Shown here: piece by piece, positions 43,226 to 51,013 of the stretch
Position numbering within the stretch: the first letter of the stretch is position 1
Layout of the letters: each line of letters opens with the position of its first letter
Source of the DNA: DATARH01 sp035550515
GTDB taxonomy: Bacteria > Pseudomonadota > Alphaproteobacteria > ATCC43930 > CGMCC-115725
Reading direction: 5' to 3'
Assembly: GCA_035550515.1 (NCBI GenBank)
Contig: DASZOZ010000047.1
Location: 30,707 to 94,706, forward strand
Length of the DNA: 64,000 bases
Made by a program: the position numbers and the translations under genes
Notes under the pieces: model-generated
The model's input: the letters and a program-made list of their open reading frames with translations, nothing else
The model's database searches: none
Told to the model about the DNA's origin: nothing

Positions 43226-43927
43226 TCAGGCCTCGACGAGGGTTTCGAGGGCGTCGCGGTCGCGGATTTCGATCCGGTGCGGGTTGGGGATGGCGACCAG
43301 CCCGTCCCGCTTCATGGCGGACAGCACCCGGCACACCGTTTCGATCGTCAGGCCGAGATAGTCGGCGATGTCGTTGCGCGACATCGGTATGTCGAGCACC
43401 CGCCGCACATCGCGGCGCTCCGCCAGCTCGATCAGGAAGCTCGCCACGCGCTCCGGTGCGGTCATGCGGCCGAGCAGCAACAGGCGGGTCTGCGCGTGCG
43501 CGAGATTGCGCAGCGTCATGTTGCACATGTGGCGCGCGAGTTCGGGCCGCTGGTCGATCAGGCGCTCGGTCGCGGCGCGGTTGAAGCGCATGACGATGAC
43601 GTCGCCGACGGCCTCGGCGGCCAGGGCACGCGTGTCCGCGCCGTCGAGACCGAAGCAGTCGCCGGCGTGGAAAAATTCGGCGATGTGCCGCCGTCCGTCG
43701 GCCATCAGCTTGCAGATCCGCACGGTGCCGGAAATCACCTTGAACCAGCAATCCGCCCGATCGCCCTCGGCATAGATTTCCTCGTCGCGCGCAAAGCTGC
43801 GCCGGCTGCCGAGCTGTTCGAGCGCGACGAGCTCGTCGAGCTGGCCCGACCGGGCGACCGAGACGCCGGCGGGTTGCGGCTGGCTGAAAAAACCGCTCGA
43901 TGCGTCGACGCCGAACTGCTTGAACAT
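43226..43927 (-). CDS. fixK: Crp/Fnr-family regulator FixK
   Basis: 233 aa. Residues ~30-145 form a cyclic-nucleotide-type effector domain (RSFARDEEIYAEGDRADCWF), and ~165-225 a winged helix (RNDIADYLGLTIETVCRVLS, then AMKRDGLVAI). The Glu and Arg of ETVCR match the residues that read TTGA half-sites in Fnr/FixK; the usual Ser is Cys here. The four N-terminal Fe-S cysteines of Fnr are missing, as in FixK. Start: GGAGG immediately before this ATG; another ATG lies four codons earlier. Its promoter carries the second 32-bp FixJ-type element, and FixK boxes occur before seven genes in the window. Confidence 0.9.
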   Translation of the reverse strand: MFKQFGVDASSGFFSQPQPAGVSVARSGQLDELVALEQLGSRRSFARDEEIYAEGDRADCWFKVISGTVRICKLMADGRRHIAEFFHAGDCFGLDGADTRALAAEAVGDVIVMRFNRAATERLIDQRPELARHMCNMTLRNLAHAQTRLLLLGRMTAPERVASFLIELAERRDVRRVLDIPMSRNDIADYLGLTIETVCRVLSAMKRDGLVAIPNPHRIEIRDRDALETLVEA

Positions 43928-43998
43928 CGCTTCCTCCATCCCGCTTGGGATTGAGGAGACGATGGCGCCGCGCGGCTCTCGTCGAAATTAGGAATGCT

Positions 43999-44030
43999 CC
44001 TAAGGAATCTTGCGTACGGGAAACTACGTA
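43999..44030 (-). promoter_or_regulatory. FixJ-type 32-bp element, copy 2 (fixK promoter)
   Basis: On the minus strand it begins TACGTAGTTTCCCGTACGCA and ends GATTCCTTAGG, 71 bp before the fixK start codon. Compare 37512-37543: only four of 32 positions differ, with the same orientation relative to the downstream gene. The natural reading is a FixJ binding site; a FixJ footprint would test it. Confidence 0.65.
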
Positions 44031-44052
44031 CCGCCGCATGTCCTTGATTTAT

Positions 44053-44066
44053 TTGACCTGGATCAA
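44053..44066 (+). promoter_or_regulatory. FixK/Fnr box of the Usp gene (copy 2)
   Basis: TTGACCTGGATCAA, perfect TTGA-N6-TCAA, 73 bp before the Usp start at 44140 and 22 bp from the FixJ-type element of divergent fixK. It could also feed back on fixK. Confidence 0.72.
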
Positions 44067-44139
44067 GGCAGGCGGGCCCGCCCCGGTGAATGCTCGCGGG
44101 AGTTCGACAACCATGCTGAGACGCGACGGGAGATCGGCC

Positions 44140-44922
44140 ATGGCCTACAGGGATTTACTGGTGATCGTCGACGACGACCCCTATGCGCGCGAGCGGATTT
44201 CGCATGCCGCCGATCTCGCCGAGCGTTTCGATGCCCATCTGGCGGCTCTTTGCGTCTCACCGATGGGCGCGCCGGAGGCAGCACGTCGAGCGCAACGAGC
44301 CCGCAAGCTTTTCGAGGACGAGATCGGCCGGCGCGGAATATCGACCGAATGGCGCGAGGCCGCGGACTTTCCCGCCGACATCGCGATCGTTCAGTCGCGT
44401 TACGTCGATCTCGTTGTCGTGGGCCAGCTCGACCCGGACGATGCCCAGGCGCCGATCGACAACCCGCGGCCGGAAGACATTGCCCTGGCGGTCGGCCGGC
44501 CCGTCCTCGTCATTCCCTATGTCGGCAGCTACGACCGGATCGGGCAGCGCGTATTGGTCGCCTGGGACGGAAGCCGTGAGGCGACGCGTGCGATCAGCGA
44601 TGCCATGCCGCTGTTGACGTCTGCCGCCGTCGTGACGGTCCTGACCGTCGATCCGGCGATCGGCCGCACCGAGCACGGTGAACTCCCCGGCACGGATATC
44701 GCGCTGTATCTCGCGCGGCACGGCGTCAGCGCACGGGTCGAAAAGGCCGTTTCCGCCGGCATGAACATTGGTGATGTGCTGCTGTCGCATGCCGCCGACC
44801 GCAGTGCCGATCTGCTCGTCATGGGGGCCTATGGGCACTCTCGCCTGCGCGAACTGGTGCTGGGCGGAGCGACCCGCACCGTGCTCAGAAGCATGACGCT
44901 GCCCGTCCTGCTGTCGCATTGA
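44140..44922 (+). CDS. universal stress protein (tandem UspA domains), copy 2
   Basis: 260 aa with two Usp repeats, starting MAYRDLLVIVDDDPYARERI after GGGAG. The C-terminal repeat holds VMGAYGHSRLRELVLGGATR, the ATP-binding motif. It resembles copy 1 in length and layout but is divergent in the N-terminal repeat. It stands directly across from fixK with a FixK box in the shared promoter. Induction at low oxygen is likely. Confidence 0.88.
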   Translation: MAYRDLLVIVDDDPYARERISHAADLAERFDAHLAALCVSPMGAPEAARRAQRARKLFEDEIGRRGISTEWREAADFPADIAIVQSRYVDLVVVGQLDPDDAQAPIDNPRPEDIALAVGRPVLVIPYVGSYDRIGQRVLVAWDGSREATRAISDAMPLLTSAAVVTVLTVDPAIGRTEHGELPGTDIALYLARHGVSARVEKAVSAGMNIGDVLLSHAADRSADLLVMGAYGHSRLRELVLGGATRTVLRSMTLPVLLSH

Positions 44923-44951
44923 GCCCGAGCATTCGTGGCGGATATCCCCGT

Positions 44952-46229
44952 ATGACAATAGAGGCGCCGGGCGCGGAATTTTTGCTGCTCCTTGGCCTGG
45001 GGTTCTTTTTCGGGCTGGCTTTCGAGGAGTTCAATGCGCAGAGCGCGCAGGTACGGCCCGGCGGGGTGCGCAGTTTTCCCTTGCTGGCGCTGTCGGGGGC
45101 GCTGCTCTACCGGCTCGACACCGCGCATCTGCTGCCGGTCACCGCCGGCTTCATCGTCCTCGGCGGGTGGCTGAGCCTTTATTACTGGCGGCACATCGCG
45201 GAGACCGACCGCGAAGGCCGGCCCAATGTCGGGCTGATGACGGCGATCTGCAATGTGCTCGCCTATCTGCTTGGGCCGATCGCGTTCACCGAGCCGCCTT
45301 GGGTCGCGATCGGCGTCACGGTCGTCGCGGTATTGCTGCTGACCGCGCGCGAAAAGCTGCACGGCTTCGCCCGCCGGCTCGAGGTCGGCGAGATCGTCAC
45401 CGCGGGCAAATTCCTGATCCTGACCGGCCTCGTGCTGCCGTTCTTGCCCGCCGCGCCGGTGACGGCGCTGACCAGTATCACGCCGCACCAGGTCTGGCTC
45501 GCCGTGGTCGCGGTGTGCACCGTCTCCTATGCCAGCTATCTGCTGCAGCGCTATGTGGCGCCGCGCGAGGGCGGGTTGTGGACCGCGGTGCTGGGCGGCA
45601 TGTACTCGTCGACCGCGACGACGATCGTGCTCGCCCGGCGCGCCGGCAATGTTTCCGGCCAGGTCGCCCAGGCGCAGACCGGGATCATCCTGGCGACGGC
45701 GATCATGTATCTGCGGGTGCTCGTGATCGTCGGCTTGTTCGACCGGCCGCTGGCGCTGGCGCTCGCGCCGGCGATGCTGTCGCTGGCAGGGGCTGGCCTG
45801 GCGCTGGCGGCGCTGTGGTGGTTCGCGCGTCGCGCGGCGGCCCAGGCCGGGCCGACCGACGGCATTCCCGGAAACCCCCTGGAGCTCGCTCCGGCGCTGG
45901 TTTTTGCCGCGCTGTTTGTCGCCGTCTCGCTTGCCGCTTCATGGGCCCGGGAGCGCTTCGGCGCGACGGGCGTCTACGGCCTGGCGGCCATCGTCGGCCT
46001 CACCGACATCGACCCGTTCGTGCTGAGCATCGCCTCGGGCGGCACGGCACCGCCGCTCCCCGGTGATACCGCGGCGGCGGCGGTGTTGATTGCCGCCTCC
46101 TCGAACAACGTCCTCAAGGCGGCCTATGCCGCCGGATTTGCCGGTTTCAGCAGAGCGGTCGCACCGGCAGCGGGGTTGATGCTGCTGGCGCTCGGCGGTG
46201 CGGCCGTCGCTTGGTGGATGGTCCGTTGA
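44952..46229 (+). CDS. MgtC/SapB family protein with DUF4010 domain
   Basis: 425 aa, about 12 membrane helices. The N-terminal block (FLLLLGLGFFFGLAFEE, RSFPLLALSGALLY, LYYWRHIAETDREG) is MgtC/SapB-like, and the C-terminal block (GLWTAVLGGMYSSTATTIVLARRAG, GVYGLAAIVGLTDIDPFVLS, AAVLIAASSNNVLKAAYAAG) is DUF4010. Members are inner-membrane proteins, some linked to magnesium or acid stress, and most have unproven function. It is 29 bp after the Usp gene, so it is likely in the same FixK-controlled unit. Confidence 0.85.
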   Translation: MTIEAPGAEFLLLLGLGFFFGLAFEEFNAQSAQVRPGGVRSFPLLALSGALLYRLDTAHLLPVTAGFIVLGGWLSLYYWRHIAETDREGRPNVGLMTAICNVLAYLLGPIAFTEPPWVAIGVTVVAVLLLTAREKLHGFARRLEVGEIVTAGKFLILTGLVLPFLPAAPVTALTSITPHQVWLAVVAVCTVSYASYLLQRYVAPREGGLWTAVLGGMYSSTATTIVLARRAGNVSGQVAQAQTGIILATAIMYLRVLVIVGLFDRPLALALAPAMLSLAGAGLALAALWWFARRAAAQAGPTDGIPGNPLELAPALVFAALFVAVSLAASWARERFGATGVYGLAAIVGLTDIDPFVLSIASGGTAPPLPGDTAAAAVLIAASSNNVLKAAYAAGFAGFSRAVAPAAGLMLLALGGAAVAWWMVR

Positions 46230-46258
46230 CCGGGCGCTGACTTGATCCGGGCGTCCGG

Positions 46259-46945
46259 TCAGCGCGAGAGCGACAGATCGGGTTCGCGCAGGTCGTCGAC
46301 GACGCGTTTGACCCCCGGAATATTCTCGGCGGCGACCCGTAAAGCGGCCCGCTGGCGCGCGTTCTCGACCGTCCCTTGCAGGACGACCACGCCGTCCTTC
46401 ACCGACAGCTCGATCGAGCCTTTGGCGATCCAGGGCTGCCGGTCGAGCTCGGCCTGCAACCGGCTCGAAATCGCGCTGTCGGCGAGCGGCGCCGGCGCCT
46501 GCTTCGGCGCGGCCACGAGGAATGCGTGCAGCAGGTCGACCCGGCTGATCATGCCGAGCACGCCGTTCGCGCCGATGACCGGCAGGCGTTTGACGTGATG
46601 CCGGATCATCAGCTCGACCGCATCGCTGAGGGGAGCATCGGCGGAAACGGTGACCACGTCGCGCGTCATCACATCGGCGACGGTGCGCGCATGAGAACGC
46701 ACGTATTCGTCGGCGAGCCGCCCCGGATCGGCAAACAACGCCGCCAATTGGGCAGGATGCGGCGCGGTGCCGGTTTCGGCCCGGCGCAGGAAATCGCCTT
46801 GCGTGATCATGCCCACAAGCTTCCCTCGATCAAGCACGGGAAAGCCGTTGACACCGTAGCGCAGCATCAGCTCGGCAGCCTTGCGCACAGGGTCTTGCGG
46901 CGCGACCCAAAGCAGCCCGTGCGACATCACATCTGACACTTTCAT
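46259..46945 (-). CDS. CBS-domain pair plus BON domain protein, copy 2
   Basis: 228 aa, architecture CBS (MKVSDVMSHGLLWVAPQDPV to GDFLRRAETG), CBS (VADVMTRDVVTVSADAPLSD to SRVDLLHAF), BON (~150-222). Close relative of copy 3 at 49.7 kb, both opening MKVSDVM. Three such genes in 13 kb are unusual. A near-match FixK box (47001) lies 55 bp upstream. Converges on the MgtC-type gene. Confidence 0.88.
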   Translation of the reverse strand: MKVSDVMSHGLLWVAPQDPVRKAAELMLRYGVNGFPVLDRGKLVGMITQGDFLRRAETGTAPHPAQLAALFADPGRLADEYVRSHARTVADVMTRDVVTVSADAPLSDAVELMIRHHVKRLPVIGANGVLGMISRVDLLHAFLVAAPKQAPAPLADSAISSRLQAELDRQPWIAKGSIELSVKDGVVVLQGTVENARQRAALRVAAENIPGVKRVVDDLREPDLSLSR

Positions 46946-47000
46946 TGCCGGTCTCCCGCAAAAACGCGGCGAACTATCGGCGGGACCGACCAGCGCGGCA

Positions 47001-47014
47001 TTGATGTGAATCAG
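47001..47014 (-). promoter_or_regulatory. FixK/Fnr box of CBS-BON copy 2, one mismatch
   Basis: TTGATGTGAATCAG fits TTGA-N6-TCAA except the last base as written on the plus strand; being a dyad it can serve either direction. 55 bp from the CBS-BON start. Confidence 0.5.
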
Positions 47015-47073
47015 TCGGGCCCGCGCGCCGAGCCGCGTCGACAAAGCCGTTTCCCCAGGATCGAGACACGCCA

Positions 47074-47087
47074 TTGATCTGGGTCAA
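47074..47087 (+). promoter_or_regulatory. FixK/Fnr box of the 59-aa membrane protein
   Basis: TTGATCTGGGTCAA, perfect TTGA-N6-TCAA, 58 bp upstream of the small membrane protein start and ~130 bp from divergent CBS-BON copy 2. Confidence 0.7.
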
Positions 47088-47145
47088 AGCAACCCGGGAC
47101 TGCGGGTGGTGTGCTCCTTTCTCCACTTTCCGAGGGAGGTCGGAC

Positions 47146-47325
47146 ATGCCGCTTCGTGACGCTATCGTCCTTGCGCTGATCAGCGCGGTCTTCGTGCTAT
47201 TCGGCGTCGTCCTGGCCTGGGTCTCCTGGTATTCCCAGCGCGGCGCGAAAACGCCCCGACCGCAGCCCGGCTTGTCGGGTGACGGGTATGCGTCCTCGTC
47301 CGGGCTGATCGTCGACGACGACTGA
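47146..47325 (+). CDS. small single-span membrane protein
   Basis: 59 aa. One hydrophobic helix (residues ~6-28, IVLALISAVFVLFGVVLAWV) follows a short N-terminus and precedes a polar tail ending in Asp residues (SSSGLIVDDD). GAGGGAGGT is a strong ribosome site 7 bases before the ATG, and the perfect FixK box argues that it is a real, low-oxygen-induced gene. Family unknown; too short for a domain call. Confidence 0.65.
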   Translation: MPLRDAIVLALISAVFVLFGVVLAWVSWYSQRGAKTPRPQPGLSGDGYASSSGLIVDDD

Positions 47326-47365
47326 CCCGCGGCGCTTCTACGCTTCAGCCGCGATGTCGCCGCGT

Positions 47366-47806
47366 TCAAGACAGGCCGATTTCGAGAAGGCGGACGAGTG
47401 TCCGCCGCGGCTCAAGCAGGTCGGCGATGGTGTAGCGGTCCAGCGTTGCGAGAAAGGCGCTCGTCGCTTCGGCGAGCGCGCGCCGCAACCCGCAGCATTC
47501 CTCGATGCGGCAATAGCCGGGTTCGCCCTGCAGGCAGCCGAGGACGCCGAGCTCCGGCTCCATGTCGCGTACCACGGCGCCGACCCCGATATCGCCTGGC
47601 GCGCGGGCGAGCCGCAGGCCTCCGTTCTTGCCGCGCGTCGTCCGCAGATAACCCTTCAGCGCGAGCCGGTGGACCACCTTCATCACATGGCCGCGCGAGA
47701 TGTCGAAATGCCGCACCAGCTCGGGGATCGTGCAGAGCTGGTCGCGCTTCAAACCCGCGTAAAGCAGGACGCGCAGCGCGTAGTCGGTGTGGAGCGTAAG
47801 GCGCAT
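47366..47806 (-). CDS. nsrR: Rrf2-family NO-sensing repressor NsrR
   Basis: 146 aa. MRLTLHTDYALRVLLYAGLK with ISRGHVMKVVHRLALKGYLRTTRGKNGGLRLA is the Rrf2 winged helix. The cysteines C91, C99, C104 and C105 (CLQGEPGYC, EECC) sit where NsrR holds its NO-sensitive [4Fe-4S] cluster (E. coli C91, C96, C102). It is divergent from nnrS with a strong inverted repeat between them, the normal NsrR-target layout. NO would destroy the cluster and relieve repression. Start at the ATG before RLTLHTDYA, the conserved N-terminus; the open frame upstream overlaps the operator. Confidence 0.88.
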   Translation of the reverse strand: MRLTLHTDYALRVLLYAGLKRDQLCTIPELVRHFDISRGHVMKVVHRLALKGYLRTTRGKNGGLRLARAPGDIGVGAVVRDMEPELGVLGCLQGEPGYCRIEECCGLRRALAEATSAFLATLDRYTIADLLEPRRTLVRLLEIGLS

Positions 47807-47834
47807 GTCGGTGTCCCTGCGGTGCGTCCTTGAA

Positions 47835-47857
47835 AACATATAATTAGAATATATGTT
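47835..47857. promoter_or_regulatory. NsrR operator (inverted repeat) between nsrR and nnrS
   Basis: AACATATA (47835-47842) and TATATGTT (47850-47857) are perfectly complementary 8-bp arms across a 7-bp centre. It lies 28 bp upstream of nsrR and 47 bp upstream of nnrS. The 23-bp dyad size matches known NsrR operators, although the exact bases differ from the E. coli consensus. Confidence 0.65.
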
Positions 47858-47904
47858 CGGAAACGGCGGCCTTGACAAGGTCGCGCAGAAAGGGGCCGCC
47901 GGCT

Positions 47905-49113
47905 ATGACCGCCATACCGCGTTACCGTTCCCATGCCGGCCCCGTGATCCTGTCCGCCGGGTTCCGCCCGTTCTTTCTCGGCTCGGCGGTCTGGGCGGTG
48001 ATCGGCGTCCCGTTATGGCTGGGCGCCTATATGAGCGGGCTCGTCCTGCCGACCGGATTGGCCCCCGCGGTCTGGCATGGGCACGAGATGATTTTCGGGT
48101 TTGCCTCGGCGACGGTCGCCGGGTTCCTGCTGACCGCGATCCCCAATTGGACGGGCCGGCTGCCCCTGCAAGGCGGACCGCTCGGCGCGCTGGTCCTGGT
48201 TTGGGCCATCGGGCGCGTGGCGGTTCTGCTGTCGGCGGTGACCGGCGCGCCGATAGCGGCGATTGCCGATTTGTCGTTCCCGGCGGCCTTTCTCGCGGTG
48301 GTCGCCCGCGAGATCGTCGCCGGGCGCAACTGGCGCAACCTGCCTGTCCTCGGCGCGCTGTCGCTCCTGCTGATCGGCAACCTGCTGGTCCATCTCGAGG
48401 CGCTCGGTATCGCCGACACGGCCGCGCTCGGCAACCGGCTCGGGCTGGTGACGCTCATCCTGCTCATCTCCCTGGTTGGCGGCCGGATCATCCCGAGCTT
48501 CACCCGCAATTGGCTGGTCAAAAACCGGCCGGCGGTGCCGCCGCCTGTTTCGCAAGGCTGGTTCGATGTCGCGGCGCTGGTCATCACCGCGATCGCACTG
48601 TTGGGCTGGGCCATCGCGCCGGACGACCCGGCGACCTCTGGCGCCGTGATCATCGCCGGCATCGCGGTCGCGCTGCGCCTGTCGCGGTGGCGCGGCTCGC
48701 GCACCGCTGCGGAGCCGCTGCTGCTGATCCTGCATATCGGCTATGGCTGGCTCGCCCTCGGCTTGCTGCTGCTCGGCGCCAACGGCCTTGCCGACCTGCT
48801 GCCCGCGACCGCGGCGCTCCATGCGCTGACCGTGGGGGCGGTCGGCACCATGACGCTCGCCGTCATGACGCGCGCCACGCTGGGCCATACCGGGCGGCCG
48901 CTCAGCGCAGGGCCGGCAACCAAGGCGATCTACGGGCTGGTCACGATAGCCGCGGTCTTACGCATCCTGTCGCCGCTTGCCGGGGCCGAGACGGCGCCGG
49001 TTTTGTGGGCGGCGGGTGCGAGCTGGAGCGGCGCGTTCGGGCTCTTTGCCTTGTTTTACGGCGTCGCGCTGGTTCGGCCGCGGATTGTCGCCGCGGCGAG
49101 CCGGCCGATCTGA
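47905..49113 (+). CDS. nnrS: NnrS family protein (nitric-oxide response membrane protein)
   Basis: 402 aa, about 12 membrane helices. NnrS landmarks are ILSAGFRPFFLGSAVWAV near the N-terminus, WHGHEMIFGFASATVAGFLLTAIPNWTG, NLLVHLEALGIAD, GGRIIPSFTRNWL and TMTLAVMTRATLGHTGRPL with conserved His residues that bind heme and copper in characterised NnrS. The protein protects against NO-derived iron-dinitrosyl complexes. Likely first gene of a unit with a CopD-like gene, CBS-BON and Usp; NsrR dyad upstream. Confidence 0.9.
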   Translation: MTAIPRYRSHAGPVILSAGFRPFFLGSAVWAVIGVPLWLGAYMSGLVLPTGLAPAVWHGHEMIFGFASATVAGFLLTAIPNWTGRLPLQGGPLGALVLVWAIGRVAVLLSAVTGAPIAAIADLSFPAAFLAVVAREIVAGRNWRNLPVLGALSLLLIGNLLVHLEALGIADTAALGNRLGLVTLILLISLVGGRIIPSFTRNWLVKNRPAVPPPVSQGWFDVAALVITAIALLGWAIAPDDPATSGAVIIAGIAVALRLSRWRGSRTAAEPLLLILHIGYGWLALGLLLLGANGLADLLPATAALHALTVGAVGTMTLAVMTRATLGHTGRPLSAGPATKAIYGLVTIAAVLRILSPLAGAETAPVLWAAGASWSGAFGLFALFYGVALVRPRIVAAASRPI

Positions 49114-49128
49114 CGGACGGAGGTCACT

Positions 49129-49602
49129 ATGTCGATCGACTGGGGCGTCGTCGCGCGCGCGGTCCATATCCTGGCGGTCGTCGTCTGGATCGGCGGAGTC
49201 TGGCTCGTGACCACGGTGCTGCTTCCGGGCCTCAAGCAAAAGCCGCCGCGGGATTGGGCGCGCGAGTTCGACGCGATCGAACACCGCTTTGCGCCGCAGG
49301 CTCGGATCGCCGTGCTGCTGGTCCTCTTGAGCGGTCTTTACATGCTCTACGCCTACGATCTGTGGGACCGCTTTGCCGACGGCCGCTTCTGGTGGATGCA
49401 GCTGATGGTAGCCGTCTGGCTGGTTTTCGCCGCGCTGCTTTTCGTGATCGAGCCGCTGATCATCAGCCGCAGGATCGGCCGGCGCTTCACCGTCTCGCCG
49501 GAGGCGACCCTGACCCGCATGCTGTGGATGCATCGCGTGCTGTTGGGGCTGTCCCTGGTGACGATCTTCGCCGCCGTCGGCGGCAGCCATGGGCTCTTTT
49601 AG
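49129..49602 (+). CDS. CopD-like four-helix membrane protein
   Basis: 157 aa with four predicted helices. The first, ARAVHILAVVVWIGGVWLVTTVL, has the His and Trp of CopD/DUF2269-like heme- or metal-linked membrane proteins; IAVLLVLLSGLYMLYAYDLW and LWMHRVLLGLSLVTIFAAVG follow. His residues in helices 1 and 4 (H13 and the C-terminal WMHR) could bind heme. It lies 15 bp after nnrS and is probably cotranscribed. Some NnrS loci carry such a gene, but the function is not established. Confidence 0.7.
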   Translation: MSIDWGVVARAVHILAVVVWIGGVWLVTTVLLPGLKQKPPRDWAREFDAIEHRFAPQARIAVLLVLLSGLYMLYAYDLWDRFADGRFWWMQLMVAVWLVFAALLFVIEPLIISRRIGRRFTVSPEATLTRMLWMHRVLLGLSLVTIFAAVGGSHGLF

Positions 49603-49656
49603 CGGCCAGTTACGGCCTGTCTCGGCCAGGGTGCCGATACGTTGAGGGAGGTAGCC

Positions 49657-50334
49657 ATGAAAGTCAGCGATGTGATGACGCGCGGCGTGATCTCGCTTGC
49701 GCCGGGCGACACGGTCCTGAAGGCCGCGCATCTGATGACCCAGTATGGGGTCAGCGGCTTTCCGGTTTTGGATTGCGGCAAGCTGGTCGGGATCATCACG
49801 CAGGGGGACTTCCTGCACCGCGCCGAACTGGGAACCGAGCCGTCTCGCGCCCATACGAAAGGTCTCTCGGCGGGCCAGCTGGCGGCCAAATACGTGCACG
49901 CCCACGGCCGGAAGGTGGGCGAGGTGATGACCCGCGACGTGCTGACCGTGAACGCCGACTCGTCTTTGGAAGAGGCCGTCGAGCTCATGGAGCGCCATGG
50001 GGTGAAGCGGCTGCCGGTGGTCAAAGGAGATGGCGTCATCGGCCTGATCAACCGCGTCAACGTGCTGCACGCCTTTATCGTCGCCGCGCACCAGACCGGC
50101 GAGACGTCGGCGAATGACGACGAGATACGGTGCGCGCTCGCCGCCACGCTCGACGCCGAGCCGTGGGCGCCGCGCGGCGCCTTGGACATCGTGGTCGACC
50201 ATGGCCGTGTCGAGTTGCGGGGCGTCATCACCGACGAGCGCCAACGCCTCGCGCTGCGCGTCGCGGCCGAGAATACTCGCGGCGTCAAGGGGATCACCGA
50301 TAACCTCGAGCTCCGTCATGTCGCCGCATCCTGA
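49657..50334 (+). CDS. CBS-domain pair plus BON domain protein, copy 3
   Basis: 225 aa, CBS-CBS-BON. Starts MKVSDVMTRGVISLAPGDTV; second CBS VGEVMTRDVLTVNADSSLEE; BON from ~147 (EIRCALAATLDAEPWAPRGA) to residue 225. GAGGGAGGT before the ATG. Very close to copy 2, including the MTQGDFL/HRAE segment. It is 54 bp after the CopD-like gene, and its stop overlaps the Usp gene by 17 bp. Confidence 0.88.
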   Translation: MKVSDVMTRGVISLAPGDTVLKAAHLMTQYGVSGFPVLDCGKLVGIITQGDFLHRAELGTEPSRAHTKGLSAGQLAAKYVHAHGRKVGEVMTRDVLTVNADSSLEEAVELMERHGVKRLPVVKGDGVIGLINRVNVLHAFIVAAHQTGETSANDDEIRCALAATLDAEPWAPRGALDIVVDHGRVELRGVITDERQRLALRVAAENTRGVKGITDNLELRHVAAS

Positions 50335-50881
50335 CCCTGTGCTCCCGGGCGCGGCGACGCCCGCGATGCGCTCCGACGCCGACGAAGCCTCGGCGCGCGG
50401 CGACATCGCCGCCGCCGGCGGCGGGGCGCTCAAGCTCCTCGTGCCGCTTGACGGCTCGGCCGCGTCGCAGCGTGCGCTGGAGTACGCTCTGGGGCTGGCG
50501 GCGGCCCATCCCGCTTCGGGGCTCGTCTTGCTGAATGTCCAGACCGGCGACGAGCTCGGCCTCTGGGACCCGCAGGCAAGAGGCGACGACGAGCGCTTCG
50601 CCGCCGCACGCCGATCGCAGAAGGTGCTGCGCCGACCCTTCGAGACGTGCCGGGAGCGGCATCTGAGATGCGAAGTGCGGGCTGAATACGGCGATGCCGT
50701 TGCCGAAACGATTGTCCGTATCGCGCGCGAAACCGGCGCCGATCAGATCGTGATGGGAGCCCGCGGCCTGGGGCGGCTGCGCGGCCTCATCCTGGGTTCG
50801 GTGACGACCCAGGTGGTCCACCTCGCGGATATCCCGGTCACGCTGGTGAAGGCACGTCCGCGGCATCGCCTGAATTCGTGA
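50318..50881 (+). CDS. single-domain universal stress protein, copy 3
   Basis: 187 aa. After ~35 flexible residues the Usp fold starts (LKLLVPLDGSAASQRALEYA) and ends with VMGARGLGRLRGLILGSVTT, the ATP-binding pattern. Unlike copies 1 and 2 it has one Usp repeat only. It overlaps CBS-BON copy 3 by 17 bp, hence translational coupling. An alternative Met (MRSDADEAS) lies 16 codons in. Confidence 0.83.
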   Translation: MSPHPDPVLPGAATPAMRSDADEASARGDIAAAGGGALKLLVPLDGSAASQRALEYALGLAAAHPASGLVLLNVQTGDELGLWDPQARGDDERFAAARRSQKVLRRPFETCRERHLRCEVRAEYGDAVAETIVRIARETGADQIVMGARGLGRLRGLILGSVTTQVVHLADIPVTLVKARPRHRLNS

Positions 50882-51013
50882 CGCGTTCGCCTGGGGGCGG
50901 CACGGACACGCTGCCGCCAAGACATTTCGGCCTGCGCCGAAGCGATCGGCCGTGACAACGGGCCGCCTGCCGCCAAAGGTCTCCGGCCTCCCAACAAGTG
51001 CGAGGGCATCGTC

